A stretch of 22,352 nt of DNA from JAFGED01 sp964551295 (lineage in GTDB: Bacteria; Chloroflexota; Anaerolineae; B4-G1): assembly GCA_964551295.1 (NCBI GenBank), contig CAZKDJ010000052.1, forward strand, positions 1 to 22,352, in the 5' to 3' direction. Under the pieces are notes generated by a model that searched no databases, was not told where the DNA came from, and saw only the letters and a list, made by a program, of their open reading frames with translations. Made by a program: the position numbers and the translations under genes. Shown here in pieces: positions 1 through 8,245 of this stretch; the first letter of the stretch is position 1; each line of letters starts with the position of its first letter.

Positions 1-51
1 GATGAAGTGTGCTACCATATGTACCAGAAAAGGCAAACCAAATCGGGTTGA

Positions 52-240
52 GATTACGACTTTTCGAGCCAATTTTCTCTGGATGAGGTTTTTACACCCT
101 ACGGGGATACCTGGGAGGGCCAGTTCTACACGCTGAACGGGTCCAGGGGCGGGTTCTGGTACAGCGAGTTTAGCTTACACTTGGGACAGTGCCCCACCTG
201 TCACCAAGTCTTTTCCCCGCTGATACTGCGGGATCATTAG
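52..240 (+). pseudogene. C-terminal fragment of a secreted protein
   Basis: An open plus-strand frame runs from just after a TGA at 49-51 to a TAG at 238-240. It has no start codon of its own and reads like coding sequence, rich in W, Y, F and G (for example WEGQFYTLNGSRGGFWYSEF). It ends in FSPLILRDH. That ending resembles the IYLPLVLRGH motif inside the large exported protein of this window, and similar YLPLVLR-type endings are common at the C-termini of exported Chloroflexota proteins (recalled family knowledge). I read it as the tail of an exported protein whose upstream part lies outside the window or has decayed. The in-frame TGA at 49 could be real decay or a frameshift. It is convergent with the minus-strand operon. 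The function is unknown. Confidence 0.4.
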
Positions 241-436
241 CAGGCTGGCAAGTAGCAGAGGTGGTCGATCCGACCACAGCGGCTGCGTTGGTCGCTGTGC
301 CTGCCAGCCGTGCCGTCGGTCCCGGCGGCGAGGCCGTATATGCGGTTGGTGTCGGCAACGGTTTTTCTGGCACCGTCACCCTGACCGCTACCAGTCCATC
401 TCCAGATCTGACTCTGGGGTTGACCCCACCCGAAAA
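241..436 (+). pseudogene. Fragment of an extracellular beta-sandwich repeat domain
   Basis: In a different plus frame from the preceding fragment, the sequence encodes VPASRAVGPGGEAVYAVGVG followed by GFSGTVTLTATSPSPDLTLG. This is the typical pattern of secreted bacterial Ig-like or 'P-G-G-x-A-x-Y' domains (PGG turn, then FSGxVTLTA strands). There is no credible start codon; the open frame beginning at 189 overlaps the previous fragment in the wrong frame. The recognisable domain stops at about 430, just where the convergent minus-strand gene has its stop codon (437-439). It therefore looks like a truncated remnant abutting that gene. Confidence 0.4.
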
Positions 437-929
437 TCAGCGTGCCAGCGAAACCTCGATGGTGCTCCGCTGGCCGGGGATCTCCGGCAGGTAGAACGAG
501 TCACTGATAGCGATCAGGCGACCGGCTTGCCCTTCATATACCAGCCGGCGGAACGGCCCCTGGCCCAAGTTGGACTCATAGACCCACCACGCTTTTTCGC
601 CGATGATGTCTCCAGCCTCGTCAGCCTCGACCTTGTCCAGGGTTCCCTGCCAGCCTTCGACAGTGCGCCAAGTTCCCTCAGCGCTCTGCCACTCAACCAC
701 CGTCCACAGATCCTGCCGGTGAACCTGATCCCAGGGCCAGCCAGGGCTGAACGTGGCCCGCAGCACGATCGGTGCGCCTGCTGACGCCTTGTCGTCGCCT
801 GAACCTGTTGGCAGGCCGGGGCGGCAGATCCGCCCGGACGACACCCACTAGTGGCGATATGCTGACCGCCAGCAGCACGGCACAGGCGACTATCACGAGC
901 CGCGGGCCGGATCGATGGTTTCTTGGCAT
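437..929 (-). pseudogene. Small exported protein, frameshifted
   Basis: The start codon at 929 follows a strong Shine-Dalgarno (AAGGAGG, about 6 bases upstream). The N-terminus has a signal peptide: MPRNHRSGPR, then the hydrophobic core LVIVACAVLLAVSISPLVGV. The mature part continues in another frame with GDDKASAGAPIVLRATFSPG, WPWDQ and WTVVEWQ, and ends IEVSLAR at a TGA. Removing one base from the GGGG run at 818-821 (CCCC on the coding strand) joins the two frames into one protein of about 163 residues reading ADLPPGLPTGSGDDK across the join. Its start lies 22 bases after the stop of the 1600-residue exported protein, so the two are almost certainly co-transcribed. The tryptophan-rich domain is not one I can name. 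The break may be a read error or a real inactivation. Confidence 0.65.
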
Positions 930-951
930 ACGATTCCTCCTTCCGACAGCA

Positions 952-3900
952 TCAGGGTCCGATCACGACCTGTGCGATGTTGTTGTACGCTCCTCCGCTG
1001 TCCTCGTGGGTCTCTAGCACGCCGCCGTAGTCGGTTTCCAGATCGACCGCGTCGACCTGCGCCCATACCTCGGTGCCTGCGGGCAGTGGCCCGGCGAACG
1101 TGCTGTAGTAGGAGGAATAGTAGGGATCGTTTATCCTCAGCGTGATGACGTCGCCGGGATTCATTGGTACTTGCGAGGCCGTCATGCCCCACACGATGCC
1201 CTGCTCGGAGCGACCGTCGTACCACACCTGATTGACGCCGGTGGGGACGGGATCGGGATCGATGTAGACGTCGACCCAGAAATCGTCCGTGACGGCGCCC
1301 TGGCCGACGTTCTCGATGACGACCTGCACGTCGTCCGCCGTGGCGATGATGTCTCTCACGACCAGGTCCGGCAGCGGCGTGTGCCCTCTGAGGACCAGCG
1401 GCAGGTATATCTGCTCAAACCGGGCGGACGCGCCGATCTCCAGCGGTCCCGCCAGCCGGTCCTCGACGACGACCGTGCGCTGTGAGAGTCCCGCGAACCC
1501 AAAGTTGTGCTCGTACCGTCCGTCCGTGTAGGCGATGATACGGTACGAATCGGGTGGGGCGGCTGGGGCCATATCCCACGGTCCCGTGTCGTCAGGCACG
1601 AACTGGAGCACCAGGCCGATCTGGTGGTGGCCGCCGGGCGGGATGTCAGGGATCGCGACGGCGATCCAAGTATCGCCCGAGGCTGCCAGCAGGCTGCCGG
1701 TGATGGCCGTCGGTGTCACGCCGGAGGTGAAGGTGATGGTGATCACGCCGTCGTCGGCGATATAGTCGCCCCAGTTGAACAGGTCCACGGTCACCGCGGC
1801 CTCGTTCAGCACGCCCTGCACTACGCCGGTCACCACCTGCCCAGTGGTCGTATCGGTGATGGCGTTCACGGTGTACGTGGCGCTCAGCACCGCGCCGTGC
1901 ACCTCGACCGTCTGCAGGTTGCCCGTGTGGGTATAGACTTGCTCAAAGTCGTCGGTGTAGGTGATGGTGGGGCCATAGTTGATGATCTCGGTGCCGCTGC
2001 TGTCCAGCTCGGCGTGGGATTTGAACACGACGTACACCTCACCAGATTGTATCCCGTTTTCCAGCCACGGCATCTGGGTGGCGTCGTAGGTATCAGACGT
2101 GGGCAGGGTGAAGGAGACGAGCGTGCCGCCTGCGACGGGTGCGGTGATGAAAGAGACGGGCCGCAGGCCGGCAAAGATGGTCGTGGCCGAGATCTCGTCG
2201 CCCAGCGCCAACGCGCCCTCCAGCCAGGTCGCTTCGCCAGTGTTCGCCAGGCGGGCGTCCTCCGGCGAGACCCCTGGCGGCAGCAAGTCCTCTAGCTGCA
2301 TGTCGGTGGCCTGTCCCCACACCGTCTTGACACACGTACCGTGGTCGCCCACGCCGATCTCGGCCGCCGGCACCTCAAAGTCGCCCGGCAGCCCGTCGGC
2401 GCTTACCTCGAAGGTGACCGGGTGTACCTTGCCCGTGTCGGTAAAGGTCGGGCTGACTGCCACGTCATAGTACCACACTGTGCGCCAGCCGTCGCTGACC
2501 ACCGTCTGGTGCAGGAACGGAAAGTCGAAAAAGATCGGCTCGATGGCCTCCGTCTCTGCTACGCTGCGGGGAGTGACGGTGATGCCTGCCGGCGCGGTTG
2601 GGGTGATGGCCAGATTGGTCAGTGTGATGCCATTCTGGTTGTTGCGGATCTCGAGGCGGATCTGAGTTTCCTCGCCCGGGGCGACGCGCGGCCAGAGCAG
2701 TTCCGTTCCGTGCCGCCCGCCCACGTACACCGTCGCCGCCATGTCGCCAAAGCCGTAAGACTTGATGAACGGCTCCCATCCGACGCAGCGTGGGTCCCAC
2801 GGGTCCTCGATGCGCACCAGGTGGTAGACGTGGTCGTCAAAGGTGGCCACGAGCACCGGGGCCACCGCCTTGTGGGTCCGGGCGTCGGCGGAGAGGCCGA
2901 ACACCGCCAGCGCGTGGCTGTCGTACACCTCGTACCGGCTGGGGCCGACCGCCTTCTGGTGGTAGACGAAGCGCGCGCCCTCGTCGATCTTTATCACCCC
3001 TTCCCGGTGAAAGTCGGGGTAGGTGGCCAGCGTGGCGCTGATGTACACCGCCTCGCGCTGCTGGCTCTCCAGGTACTGCTGGAAGTAGAGATAGTCGTAA
3101 GCGGGCACGCTGACCACGTCGGTCAGGATCGTGGCATTGGGCACGCCCTGTAGCTCGGGCGAGCTCCACGAGCTACACCAGTCGCCGTACATCGGCTCCA
3201 GGGCAAAGCCGCGCCCGCGGAACATGCCCTGGGCGATCAGGGTCTCGTCCTGCTCCAGCGGCGGCATGTCGGGGTGGAAATTGGACCACGACTTGAGATA
3301 TAGCACCAGGTCGGCCCCCTCGCGGGCGGGGAACTCGAGCTCGCGCACCTCGCCACGTCCGTCGCCGTCCCGGTCGACCTTCATCTCGAAGGTGGTGTTG
3401 ACCACGGCGTGGTATTCCGGCGGCGGGAAGGGCACGATGTCGTAGAACACGGTGCGCAGCTCCATCTCCTGCGTGCGGCTCCACACGTCCCTGTAGGTCA
3501 CGCGCGGCATCTCGGGCGGTATGGGGATGTGGACGATGCCGCTGGAGAGGTACTCGTGGTAGGGGATGGGGTGGTCGCCCAGGTTGGTGTAGACAGAGCC
3601 GCCGGATCCATTCAGTACCAGGCTGGGACTGACGGGATCGCTGGCAAAGGAGACGGTGCGGTTGAGCAGCTCGTGACTAAAGAGACCGTAGCGCACGGCG
3701 GGCTCCTGGTAGTCGTAGGCTGGCAGCGCGCCAAAGTCCCACACCATTGTCAGCGCCGGGAGCAGGATGTCGCCCTCGGCAGTGACGGTGATGTATGCCG
3801 CGTACTCGGGCGGGATGGTGATCGAGTTGGTCAGCCCGGCGGTCGTGGTTAAGTTCCCTGTGTAGGTATAGACCGACTGCGGGCCATTCTCCCAGGCGGT

Positions 3901-5754
3901 GAGGGTGTAAAAGGTGCTGGCGGCCGGGCTCGCCACGCCGTCGATGTGGTCCGGCAGAGGGTAGATGGGGACGGGCGTGTCGTAGAAAAAGACCTCGTTT
4001 GCGGCAAACAGGCTCTGCGAGAGTGAATCGGTGCTGCTGGCGCCCCAGGTGTCGGTGATGATCTGCGGCACGATGCGTTGATCGTCCACGTCCACGATGG
4101 GCGAGAGCAGCGCCACGACGTCGGTGACGACGACGTGGTCTGCGCCGGTCTCTTCCTTGTTCTCCAGCGTCAGGGCGATGTCAAAGTAATACCCCTCGGC
4201 CGGCAGCGGGTACAGGCCGTCCAGCTCGATGTCTCGATCTCCCACCAGGCGCGCCGCCATGAGCGCGTTGACCCACAGCTCATTGCGTACCACGTGGCGC
4301 GGAAGGCCCGCCGGATGGTACTCGGTGGGCCAGAAAGCGTCCACATAGTCGGCCTGGGCGGTGCTGACCAGCGCGTGGTGCGCGGTGCCGGAGGGCGCGC
4401 TGGTGTAGGCGACGTAGGTAAAGTGCGTGTCGCCGGGCAGGGCCTGGGTCGCTGTCCAGATGATGGTCGCCGTGTCGTCAGGATTGGTGACAAAGCTGGC
4501 CGGCACGGGGGAGATGGCGCCCAGCGTGGTGGTAAAGCCCTCGTGCAGCGTCTCGGTGATCACGACGTCCGTCAAGGGGCCGTCCCAATAGTTCTTGAAG
4601 GTGGTGGTGACGACGATGGGCACGCCCGGCTCGTAGGCCGGGATCGTATGGCAGTCCACGGCGTCCGAGTACTGCTGGCACAGCGTGCCATAGATGCCCG
4701 CCCGCTCTGCGCTGGCCCACAGTAGCGCGTCGAGGACCTGGGGATGATAGGCGATGTCGTCGGAGGGGTGGGCGTTGAACAACACCACGCGCCCGTCGCC
4801 GGGTGTGGCCACGCCGATGGCGACCGAGCCGGGTTGGGAGGTATCGGCGAAGGTGGCGACGACGCTGATGCCGGCCGTGGCGGTGATGAGCGGCTCGTCG
4901 AGCACGTAGGTCTCGTCGGCGAGCCAGGAGAAGGCCAGCGGGTGATCAGGTCTGAGGACGTCCAACTGGCCCGCGTTGTCCAGATCGGTGACGCGGGTGC
5001 CCAGGTCGACGGTGCCGGCGGGCACCAGCCCGGCTGCCTCGACGATGTAGGCCGCGTCCGACTGGGCGTAGAGAAAGCCACCGCTCTCGACAAAATCGCG
5101 GATGGCAGCCAGGCCGTCGGGTCCCAGCGCGGCGGCCACCTCGTCGGCATAGCCCACGCGGATCGCCGGCAGGATCAGCACGTCATAGTCCGCCAGATTG
5201 GCGATGATCTGTGTCTCGGTGAGGGTGTCAAAGTAGGGGCAGCCCTCGGGCGTCTCCTCGCACCACAGGTAGACGCGGAAGAGCTGCTCAAAGTCTCCTT
5301 CTTCCCAGGTGACGAGCTGATCGTACTCGTCGCGCGCGGTGCCGTAATACAGGGCGACGCGGCGCGGGTGGAGGGCGAAGGAACGGGGCACGCTAAAGGC
5401 CCCCGAGGCGCTCACTTGAGCAAAGTCGCCGCTCAGGTCGCCCAGGATGGCACCGGGTGCATAGTCGGCGCCGTCCACCGTGGCGGTGCTGGCGGTACAG
5501 GCCAGGTCGGGGTGATCGTGATAGTAGAGATGGTGCCACAGCTCCTTGTAGGCGTTGCGGCGCTGCAGGTCGTCGGGTTGGCCCGCGCCCAATGGGGTGA
5601 GGGTTTCCCCGGCGGGGAACGGATAGTCGCTCCGCGCGGCGCGCGGTGCGGCGCGCAACGGCAGGGAGAGGGCGGCCAGCAGCAGGGCTAGGGCGCCCAT
5701 TCCCAGGCCGACGACCAATAACAGGCGATACGAGGGTTTGTAAAGGGATTTCAT
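952..5754 (-). CDS. 1600-aa exported protein: GATase-like domain, DUF11-type repeat, CARDB domain
   Basis: A large exported protein, probably cell-surface or secreted. The start at 5754 is chosen because AAAGGAG lies just upstream and the product then begins with a clean signal peptide (MKSLYKPSYR, then LLLVVGLGMGALALLLAAL). Upstream in-frame starts lack this. Residues ~130-348 resemble a class-I glutamine-amidotransferase-like/ThuA fold (YDVLILPAIRVG, VESGGFLYAQSDA, GDGRVVLFNAHPS). No catalytic Cys-His pair is obvious, so I infer a binding or structural role. Residues ~375-460 look like a DUF11-type adhesion repeat (LTDVVITETLHEGFTTTLGA). A long middle region is beta-rich and unassigned. IYLPLVLR lies at ~1449-1456, followed by a CARDB-like domain (PDLVVRDI, VIENVGQG) to the end. 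It is first in an operon with the small exported gene that follows, behind a strong promoter and a leader hairpin. The substrate is unknown. Confidence 0.85.
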   Translation of the reverse strand: MKSLYKPSYRLLLVVGLGMGALALLLAALSLPLRAAPRAARSDYPFPAGETLTPLGAGQPDDLQRRNAYKELWHHLYYHDHPDLACTASTATVDGADYAPGAILGDLSGDFAQVSASGAFSVPRSFALHPRRVALYYGTARDEYDQLVTWEEGDFEQLFRVYLWCEETPEGCPYFDTLTETQIIANLADYDVLILPAIRVGYADEVAAALGPDGLAAIRDFVESGGFLYAQSDAAYIVEAAGLVPAGTVDLGTRVTDLDNAGQLDVLRPDHPLAFSWLADETYVLDEPLITATAGISVVATFADTSQPGSVAIGVATPGDGRVVLFNAHPSDDIAYHPQVLDALLWASAERAGIYGTLCQQYSDAVDCHTIPAYEPGVPIVVTTTFKNYWDGPLTDVVITETLHEGFTTTLGAISPVPASFVTNPDDTATIIWTATQALPGDTHFTYVAYTSAPSGTAHHALVSTAQADYVDAFWPTEYHPAGLPRHVVRNELWVNALMAARLVGDRDIELDGLYPLPAEGYYFDIALTLENKEETGADHVVVTDVVALLSPIVDVDDQRIVPQIITDTWGASSTDSLSQSLFAANEVFFYDTPVPIYPLPDHIDGVASPAASTFYTLTAWENGPQSVYTYTGNLTTTAGLTNSITIPPEYAAYITVTAEGDILLPALTMVWDFGALPAYDYQEPAVRYGLFSHELLNRTVSFASDPVSPSLVLNGSGGSVYTNLGDHPIPYHEYLSSGIVHIPIPPEMPRVTYRDVWSRTQEMELRTVFYDIVPFPPPEYHAVVNTTFEMKVDRDGDGRGEVRELEFPAREGADLVLYLKSWSNFHPDMPPLEQDETLIAQGMFRGRGFALEPMYGDWCSSWSSPELQGVPNATILTDVVSVPAYDYLYFQQYLESQQREAVYISATLATYPDFHREGVIKIDEGARFVYHQKAVGPSRYEVYDSHALAVFGLSADARTHKAVAPVLVATFDDHVYHLVRIEDPWDPRCVGWEPFIKSYGFGDMAATVYVGGRHGTELLWPRVAPGEETQIRLEIRNNQNGITLTNLAITPTAPAGITVTPRSVAETEAIEPIFFDFPFLHQTVVSDGWRTVWYYDVAVSPTFTDTGKVHPVTFEVSADGLPGDFEVPAAEIGVGDHGTCVKTVWGQATDMQLEDLLPPGVSPEDARLANTGEATWLEGALALGDEISATTIFAGLRPVSFITAPVAGGTLVSFTLPTSDTYDATQMPWLENGIQSGEVYVVFKSHAELDSSGTEIINYGPTITYTDDFEQVYTHTGNLQTVEVHGAVLSATYTVNAITDTTTGQVVTGVVQGVLNEAAVTVDLFNWGDYIADDGVITITFTSGVTPTAITGSLLAASGDTWIAVAIPDIPPGGHHQIGLVLQFVPDDTGPWDMAPAAPPDSYRIIAYTDGRYEHNFGFAGLSQRTVVVEDRLAGPLEIGASARFEQIYLPLVLRGHTPLPDLVVRDIIATADDVQVVIENVGQGAVTDDFWVDVYIDPDPVPTGVNQVWYDGRSEQGIVWGMTASQVPMNPGDVITLRINDPYYSSYYSTFAGPLPAGTEVWAQVDAVDLETDYGGVLETHEDSGGAYNNIAQVVIGP

Positions 5755-5790
5755 GATTGCTCCTTTCAAATGACTCCAGATGCCGAAAAG

Positions 5791-5814
5791 GACTGTGCTC
5801 TGGCGAGCACAGCC
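5791..5814 (-). promoter_or_regulatory. Leader hairpin upstream of the 1600-aa gene
   Basis: An 8-bp perfect inverted repeat (CTGTGCTC/GAGCACAG) with a 4-base loop can be extended to 10 pairs with one G-U. It lies in the ~104-nt leader between the predicted transcription start (~5858) and the ribosome binding site. It is not followed by a T-run on the minus strand, so it is not a simple terminator. It could be an operator, an mRNA-stabilising structure or a protein-binding element. Confidence 0.6.
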
Positions 5815-5864
5815 ATGCAGGCCCGTGTGGTTAGGACGGTCAAGCGCACAAGAAACCACTTTAT

Positions 5865-5893
5865 ATTATACGCCATAGCGGACCAGTCTGCAA
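5865..5893 (-). promoter_or_regulatory. Sigma70-type promoter for the exported-protein operon
   Basis: On the minus strand TTGCAG (5888-5893) is followed after exactly 17 bases by a perfect TATAAT (5865-5870). The predicted start of transcription is near 5858, giving a ~104-nt leader to the ATG at 5754. No other good promoter was seen between this gene and the phosphoribosyltransferase gene upstream. Confidence 0.75.
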
Positions 5894-5923
5894 TGGGAAG
5901 AAAGTAAGGGGAATTGACAGGAA

Positions 5924-5967
5924 CGCCGTGTCGAGCCACTTTTTCGCCGGAGTGTAATTCGACGGCG
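5924..5967. repeat. Imperfect inverted repeat between the pyrE-like gene and the operon promoter
   Basis: CGCCG-TG-TCGA at 5924-5934 is complementary to TCGA-CGGCG at 5959-5967, giving 9 pairs with a 2-base bulge and a loop of about 24 bases. It lies just past the stop of the phosphoribosyltransferase gene and upstream of the next promoter. There is no T-run on the minus strand, so it is a poor intrinsic terminator. Confidence 0.35.
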
Positions 5968-5985
5968 TGCTTTAGGGCAAAAGCA

Positions 5986-6570
5986 TCACGTTCTCTGAAT
6001 CGGCACCAGAGGCACCCCCGACTTGCACAGCGGGCATTCCTCGGCTGTCCACATCCTGCGTTCGAGGGACGTCAGTGTAAACAGCGGTACCTGGTGCTGC
6101 TCTGCGATCCGCGCTGCCGATTCGCCGAGCGTGAGCAAGGTCGCGATGCCGGCCAACTCGGCGCCACAGTCCAGCAGGTCTGTACGAGTTGCGAGTAAAG
6201 CCGAACCCGCGTTGATCGCGTCGTCCGCCAGCAGGATGCGCTTGCCGTAAACGATCGGGCGCAGGGATTCGGGGATGTGGTACTGCACGGCGCCTGTTTC
6301 GGAAGCGAGCCGTTCGGCAAACGCGAACCCTGCGCCGATTTCCGTGGCCAGTGGCTGGGCGATAAACGCCCCGCCCGTCAGCGGGCCGCAGACCAGGTCG
6401 GGCCGGCAGATGGCCGCCCGATCCGCCAGCGCCGCCGCCCATCTGCGCATGCGGCGCGCGTCGACGAACAACGCGTCCAGGTTCAGCCACAGGTCGCCGT
6501 GGTGTCCCGATTCGTACACGCCGTCGCGGATCGCCCGCTCAATCTCAGGAGGCGTTGCATTAACGTCCAT
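5986..6570 (-). CDS. PyrE-like (orotate) phosphoribosyltransferase
   Basis: A type I phosphoribosyltransferase of 194 residues that transfers phosphoribose from PRPP to a base; orotate in the pyrimidine pathway is the likeliest substrate. The PRPP-binding loop is clear at about residues 111-125 (RILLADDAINAGSAL, matching the family pattern hydrophobic-DD-x-x-x-x-G). The core also contains GPLTGGAFIAQP (62-73). The C-terminus carries ECPLCKSGVPL (178-188), the CPLC-x-x-G ending found in one branch of bacterial and archaeal OPRTs, possibly a metal knuckle. The length fits OPRT. The ATG at 6570 has GGAGG four bases upstream and lies inside the end of murJ (11-base overlap), which implies translational coupling. 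Uracil- or purine-type specificity cannot be excluded. Confidence 0.8.
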   Translation of the reverse strand: MDVNATPPEIERAIRDGVYESGHHGDLWLNLDALFVDARRMRRWAAALADRAAICRPDLVCGPLTGGAFIAQPLATEIGAGFAFAERLASETGAVQYHIPESLRPIVYGKRILLADDAINAGSALLATRTDLLDCGAELAGIATLLTLGESAARIAEQHQVPLFTLTSLERRMWTAEECPLCKSGVPLVPIQRT

Positions 6571-8128
6571 GTTTCCTCCGGCTGCGAATCATATCTACCA
6601 CCATCTGCAATTCCTCCGCGCGAAGCAGCAGCGCCGCGCCCAGGTATACGGCGATTCCCAGCGCGATGCCTCCGCCGCCGACCAGGAGCGACGGCGCGTT
6701 CGGCAGCAGCGTCTGCCAGCCAAGGAGCACCGCACCCATCGCCAACGCCGCCAGCCCGCTCTTGACGAAGGCGCTCAGCGTCCGTTTGCCCTCGATACCG
6801 CCCAGTCGCCGCCGGATTAGCACCAGCAGCGCCGCCGTCTCCATCAGCGTGGCGATCGAGTTGGCCAGTGCCAGCCCGCCGTGCTTCATCCAACCCTGGG
6901 CCTCGAAGGCGCCTGGCAGCGTCAGGCTGAGGGCGATGTTGAGCCCCACCGCCAGGCTGCCCACCCACACCGGCGTGAAAGTATCGTGCAGGGCGTAAAA
7001 AGCGCGGGCGATGACCTCCAGGCCGGAGTGCCCCACCAGCCCGAGCGTGAAAAAAGCTAGCGCCCAGACCACCTGTTCGGTCGACGATTGAGTGAATTCC
7101 TGTCGTTCGAAGAGAAACCCCACCAGCGGCCGGCCCAGCACCAGCAGGCCCATCGTGGCTGGCAGGCTGAGGAAGAACATGGCTCGCAGTGTCGCGGCTA
7201 GCGTCTGACGCATTTCTCCATACTGTCCCTGGGCGACTTGCTCGGCAAAGGTGGGAAAGGCGGCTGTGCCCACTGCCTGGGCCAGGATGCCCTGCGGCAG
7301 GAGCATCAGCCGCCATGCATAATTGATAGCCGATGCCGCTCCGGTGAACATCGCCGAGGCCAGGCTATTGCTGACCAAAAAGTTGAGCTGGACAATGGCC
7401 GTGCCCAGCACACGGGGAGCTATCAATCGTCCCACCTCGCGCACGTTGGGGTCGTCCAGGCCCAGGGTGGGGGTATAACGCGCGCTGTAGCGCGGCAGCA
7501 CGGGCACCTGGATCAGCAGGTGTAGCCCCGATCCTGCCACAACGCCGATGGCGATCCCCTGAACGCCTGTTCCCATGTACTGCCCCAGCAGTGCCCCGCC
7601 GATGATGGAGAGGTTGTAGATCGAGGCGGCCAGTGCCGGCAGGAGAAAATGTTGGTGGGCGTTCAGCGCGCCCATCACGATGCCGCTGACGCCAAAGATG
7701 ATGGGCGAGATCAGCATCACGCGTAGGAGGTCGACGGTGAGTGCCTGTTGCTGCGCGTCGAACCCCGGGGCCAGGGCCACTCGCACCAGCGGCGGCGCAA
7801 AGAGGGCGATCAAGCCTGCTATGACGGTGGTGACAATGACCACCAGGTTGGCGATGGCTGAGGCCAGCCGCCAGCCGCGGGCGCGCTCGTCGCAAGCTAG
7901 ACAACTGGCAAAGACGGGGATAAAGGCCGAGCCCAGCGCACCGCCGCCGACGATGAGAAAGACCGCCTCCGGGATCTGATTGGCCACCACAAAGGCGTCC
8001 AGATCGGAGCCGGTGCCGAAAAGCGCTGCCACGATGGCCTGGCGTACGATGCCCAGCAACCGGCTCAGGGCAAAGAGCGCCATGACCATCACCGCCGCTT
8101 TCGCGATCTGTCGTCCGCCTTTGCTCAC
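6560..8128 (-). CDS. murJ: Lipid II flippase MurJ (MviN)
   Basis: A polytopic inner-membrane protein of 522 residues that flips lipid II across the membrane for peptidoglycan synthesis. It matches the MurJ/MviN family in length and composition, with about 14 hydrophobic segments. The N-terminal signature is typical: SRLLGIVRQAIVAALFGTGS (22-41), then DAFVVANQIPE and GGGALGSAFIPVF. Arg, Glu and Asp residues sit within the membrane core as expected. The start is a GTG at 8128, chosen because AGGAGG lies four bases upstream and no ATG precedes it. It is the first gene of a unit with the phosphoribosyltransferase, whose start overlaps its 3' end. Confidence 0.92.
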   Translation of the reverse strand: MSKGGRQIAKAAVMVMALFALSRLLGIVRQAIVAALFGTGSDLDAFVVANQIPEAVFLIVGGGALGSAFIPVFASCLACDERARGWRLASAIANLVVIVTTVIAGLIALFAPPLVRVALAPGFDAQQQALTVDLLRVMLISPIIFGVSGIVMGALNAHQHFLLPALAASIYNLSIIGGALLGQYMGTGVQGIAIGVVAGSGLHLLIQVPVLPRYSARYTPTLGLDDPNVREVGRLIAPRVLGTAIVQLNFLVSNSLASAMFTGAASAINYAWRLMLLPQGILAQAVGTAAFPTFAEQVAQGQYGEMRQTLAATLRAMFFLSLPATMGLLVLGRPLVGFLFERQEFTQSSTEQVVWALAFFTLGLVGHSGLEVIARAFYALHDTFTPVWVGSLAVGLNIALSLTLPGAFEAQGWMKHGGLALANSIATLMETAALLVLIRRRLGGIEGKRTLSAFVKSGLAALAMGAVLLGWQTLLPNAPSLLVGGGGIALGIAVYLGAALLLRAEELQMVVDMIRSRRKHGR

Positions 8129-8146
8129 TAGACCTCCTGAGCAGGG

Positions 8147-8174
8147 ATTATATCATTGTGTGCGCGTGTGGCAA
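8147..8174 (-). promoter_or_regulatory. Promoter of murJ
   Basis: On the minus strand TTGCCA (8169-8174; 5 of 6 consensus) and a perfect TATAAT (8147-8152) are separated by 16 bases. Transcription would begin near 8140, so the leader is only ~12 nt and starts right at the AGGAGG at 8133-8138. Confidence 0.65.
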
Positions 8175-8181
8175 AGTGGAA

Positions 8182-8213
8182 CCTCCCGCGGGTTTGTGAG
8201 GGGCCGCGGGAGG
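8182..8213 (-). terminator. GC-rich hairpin downstream of the LiaF-like gene
   Basis: A perfect 10-bp inverted repeat (CCTCCCGCGG/CCGCGGGAGG) with a 12-base loop lies 33 bases past the stop of the LiaF-like gene and just upstream of the murJ promoter. On the minus strand only TT follows the stem, so it is a weak intrinsic or structure-assisted terminator. Its position between two transcription units supports that role. Confidence 0.55.
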
Positions 8214-8245
8214 GTGGGGGGAGGAAAGGAAGAGGTTAGCAAGGG

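Noticed and set aside
1507..5691. Long plus-strand open frames (for example 1507-2295, 2341-3153, 4744-5691)
   Set aside because: They are antisense to the 1600-residue gene, rich in Arg/Gly/Val/Asp as expected from GC-rich antisense, and lack ribosome binding sites.
5941..5967. Intrinsic terminator for the pyrE-like gene (CGCCG/CGGCG next to a TTTTT run)
   Set aside because: The T-run is on the wrong side for minus-strand transcription and the stem is short.
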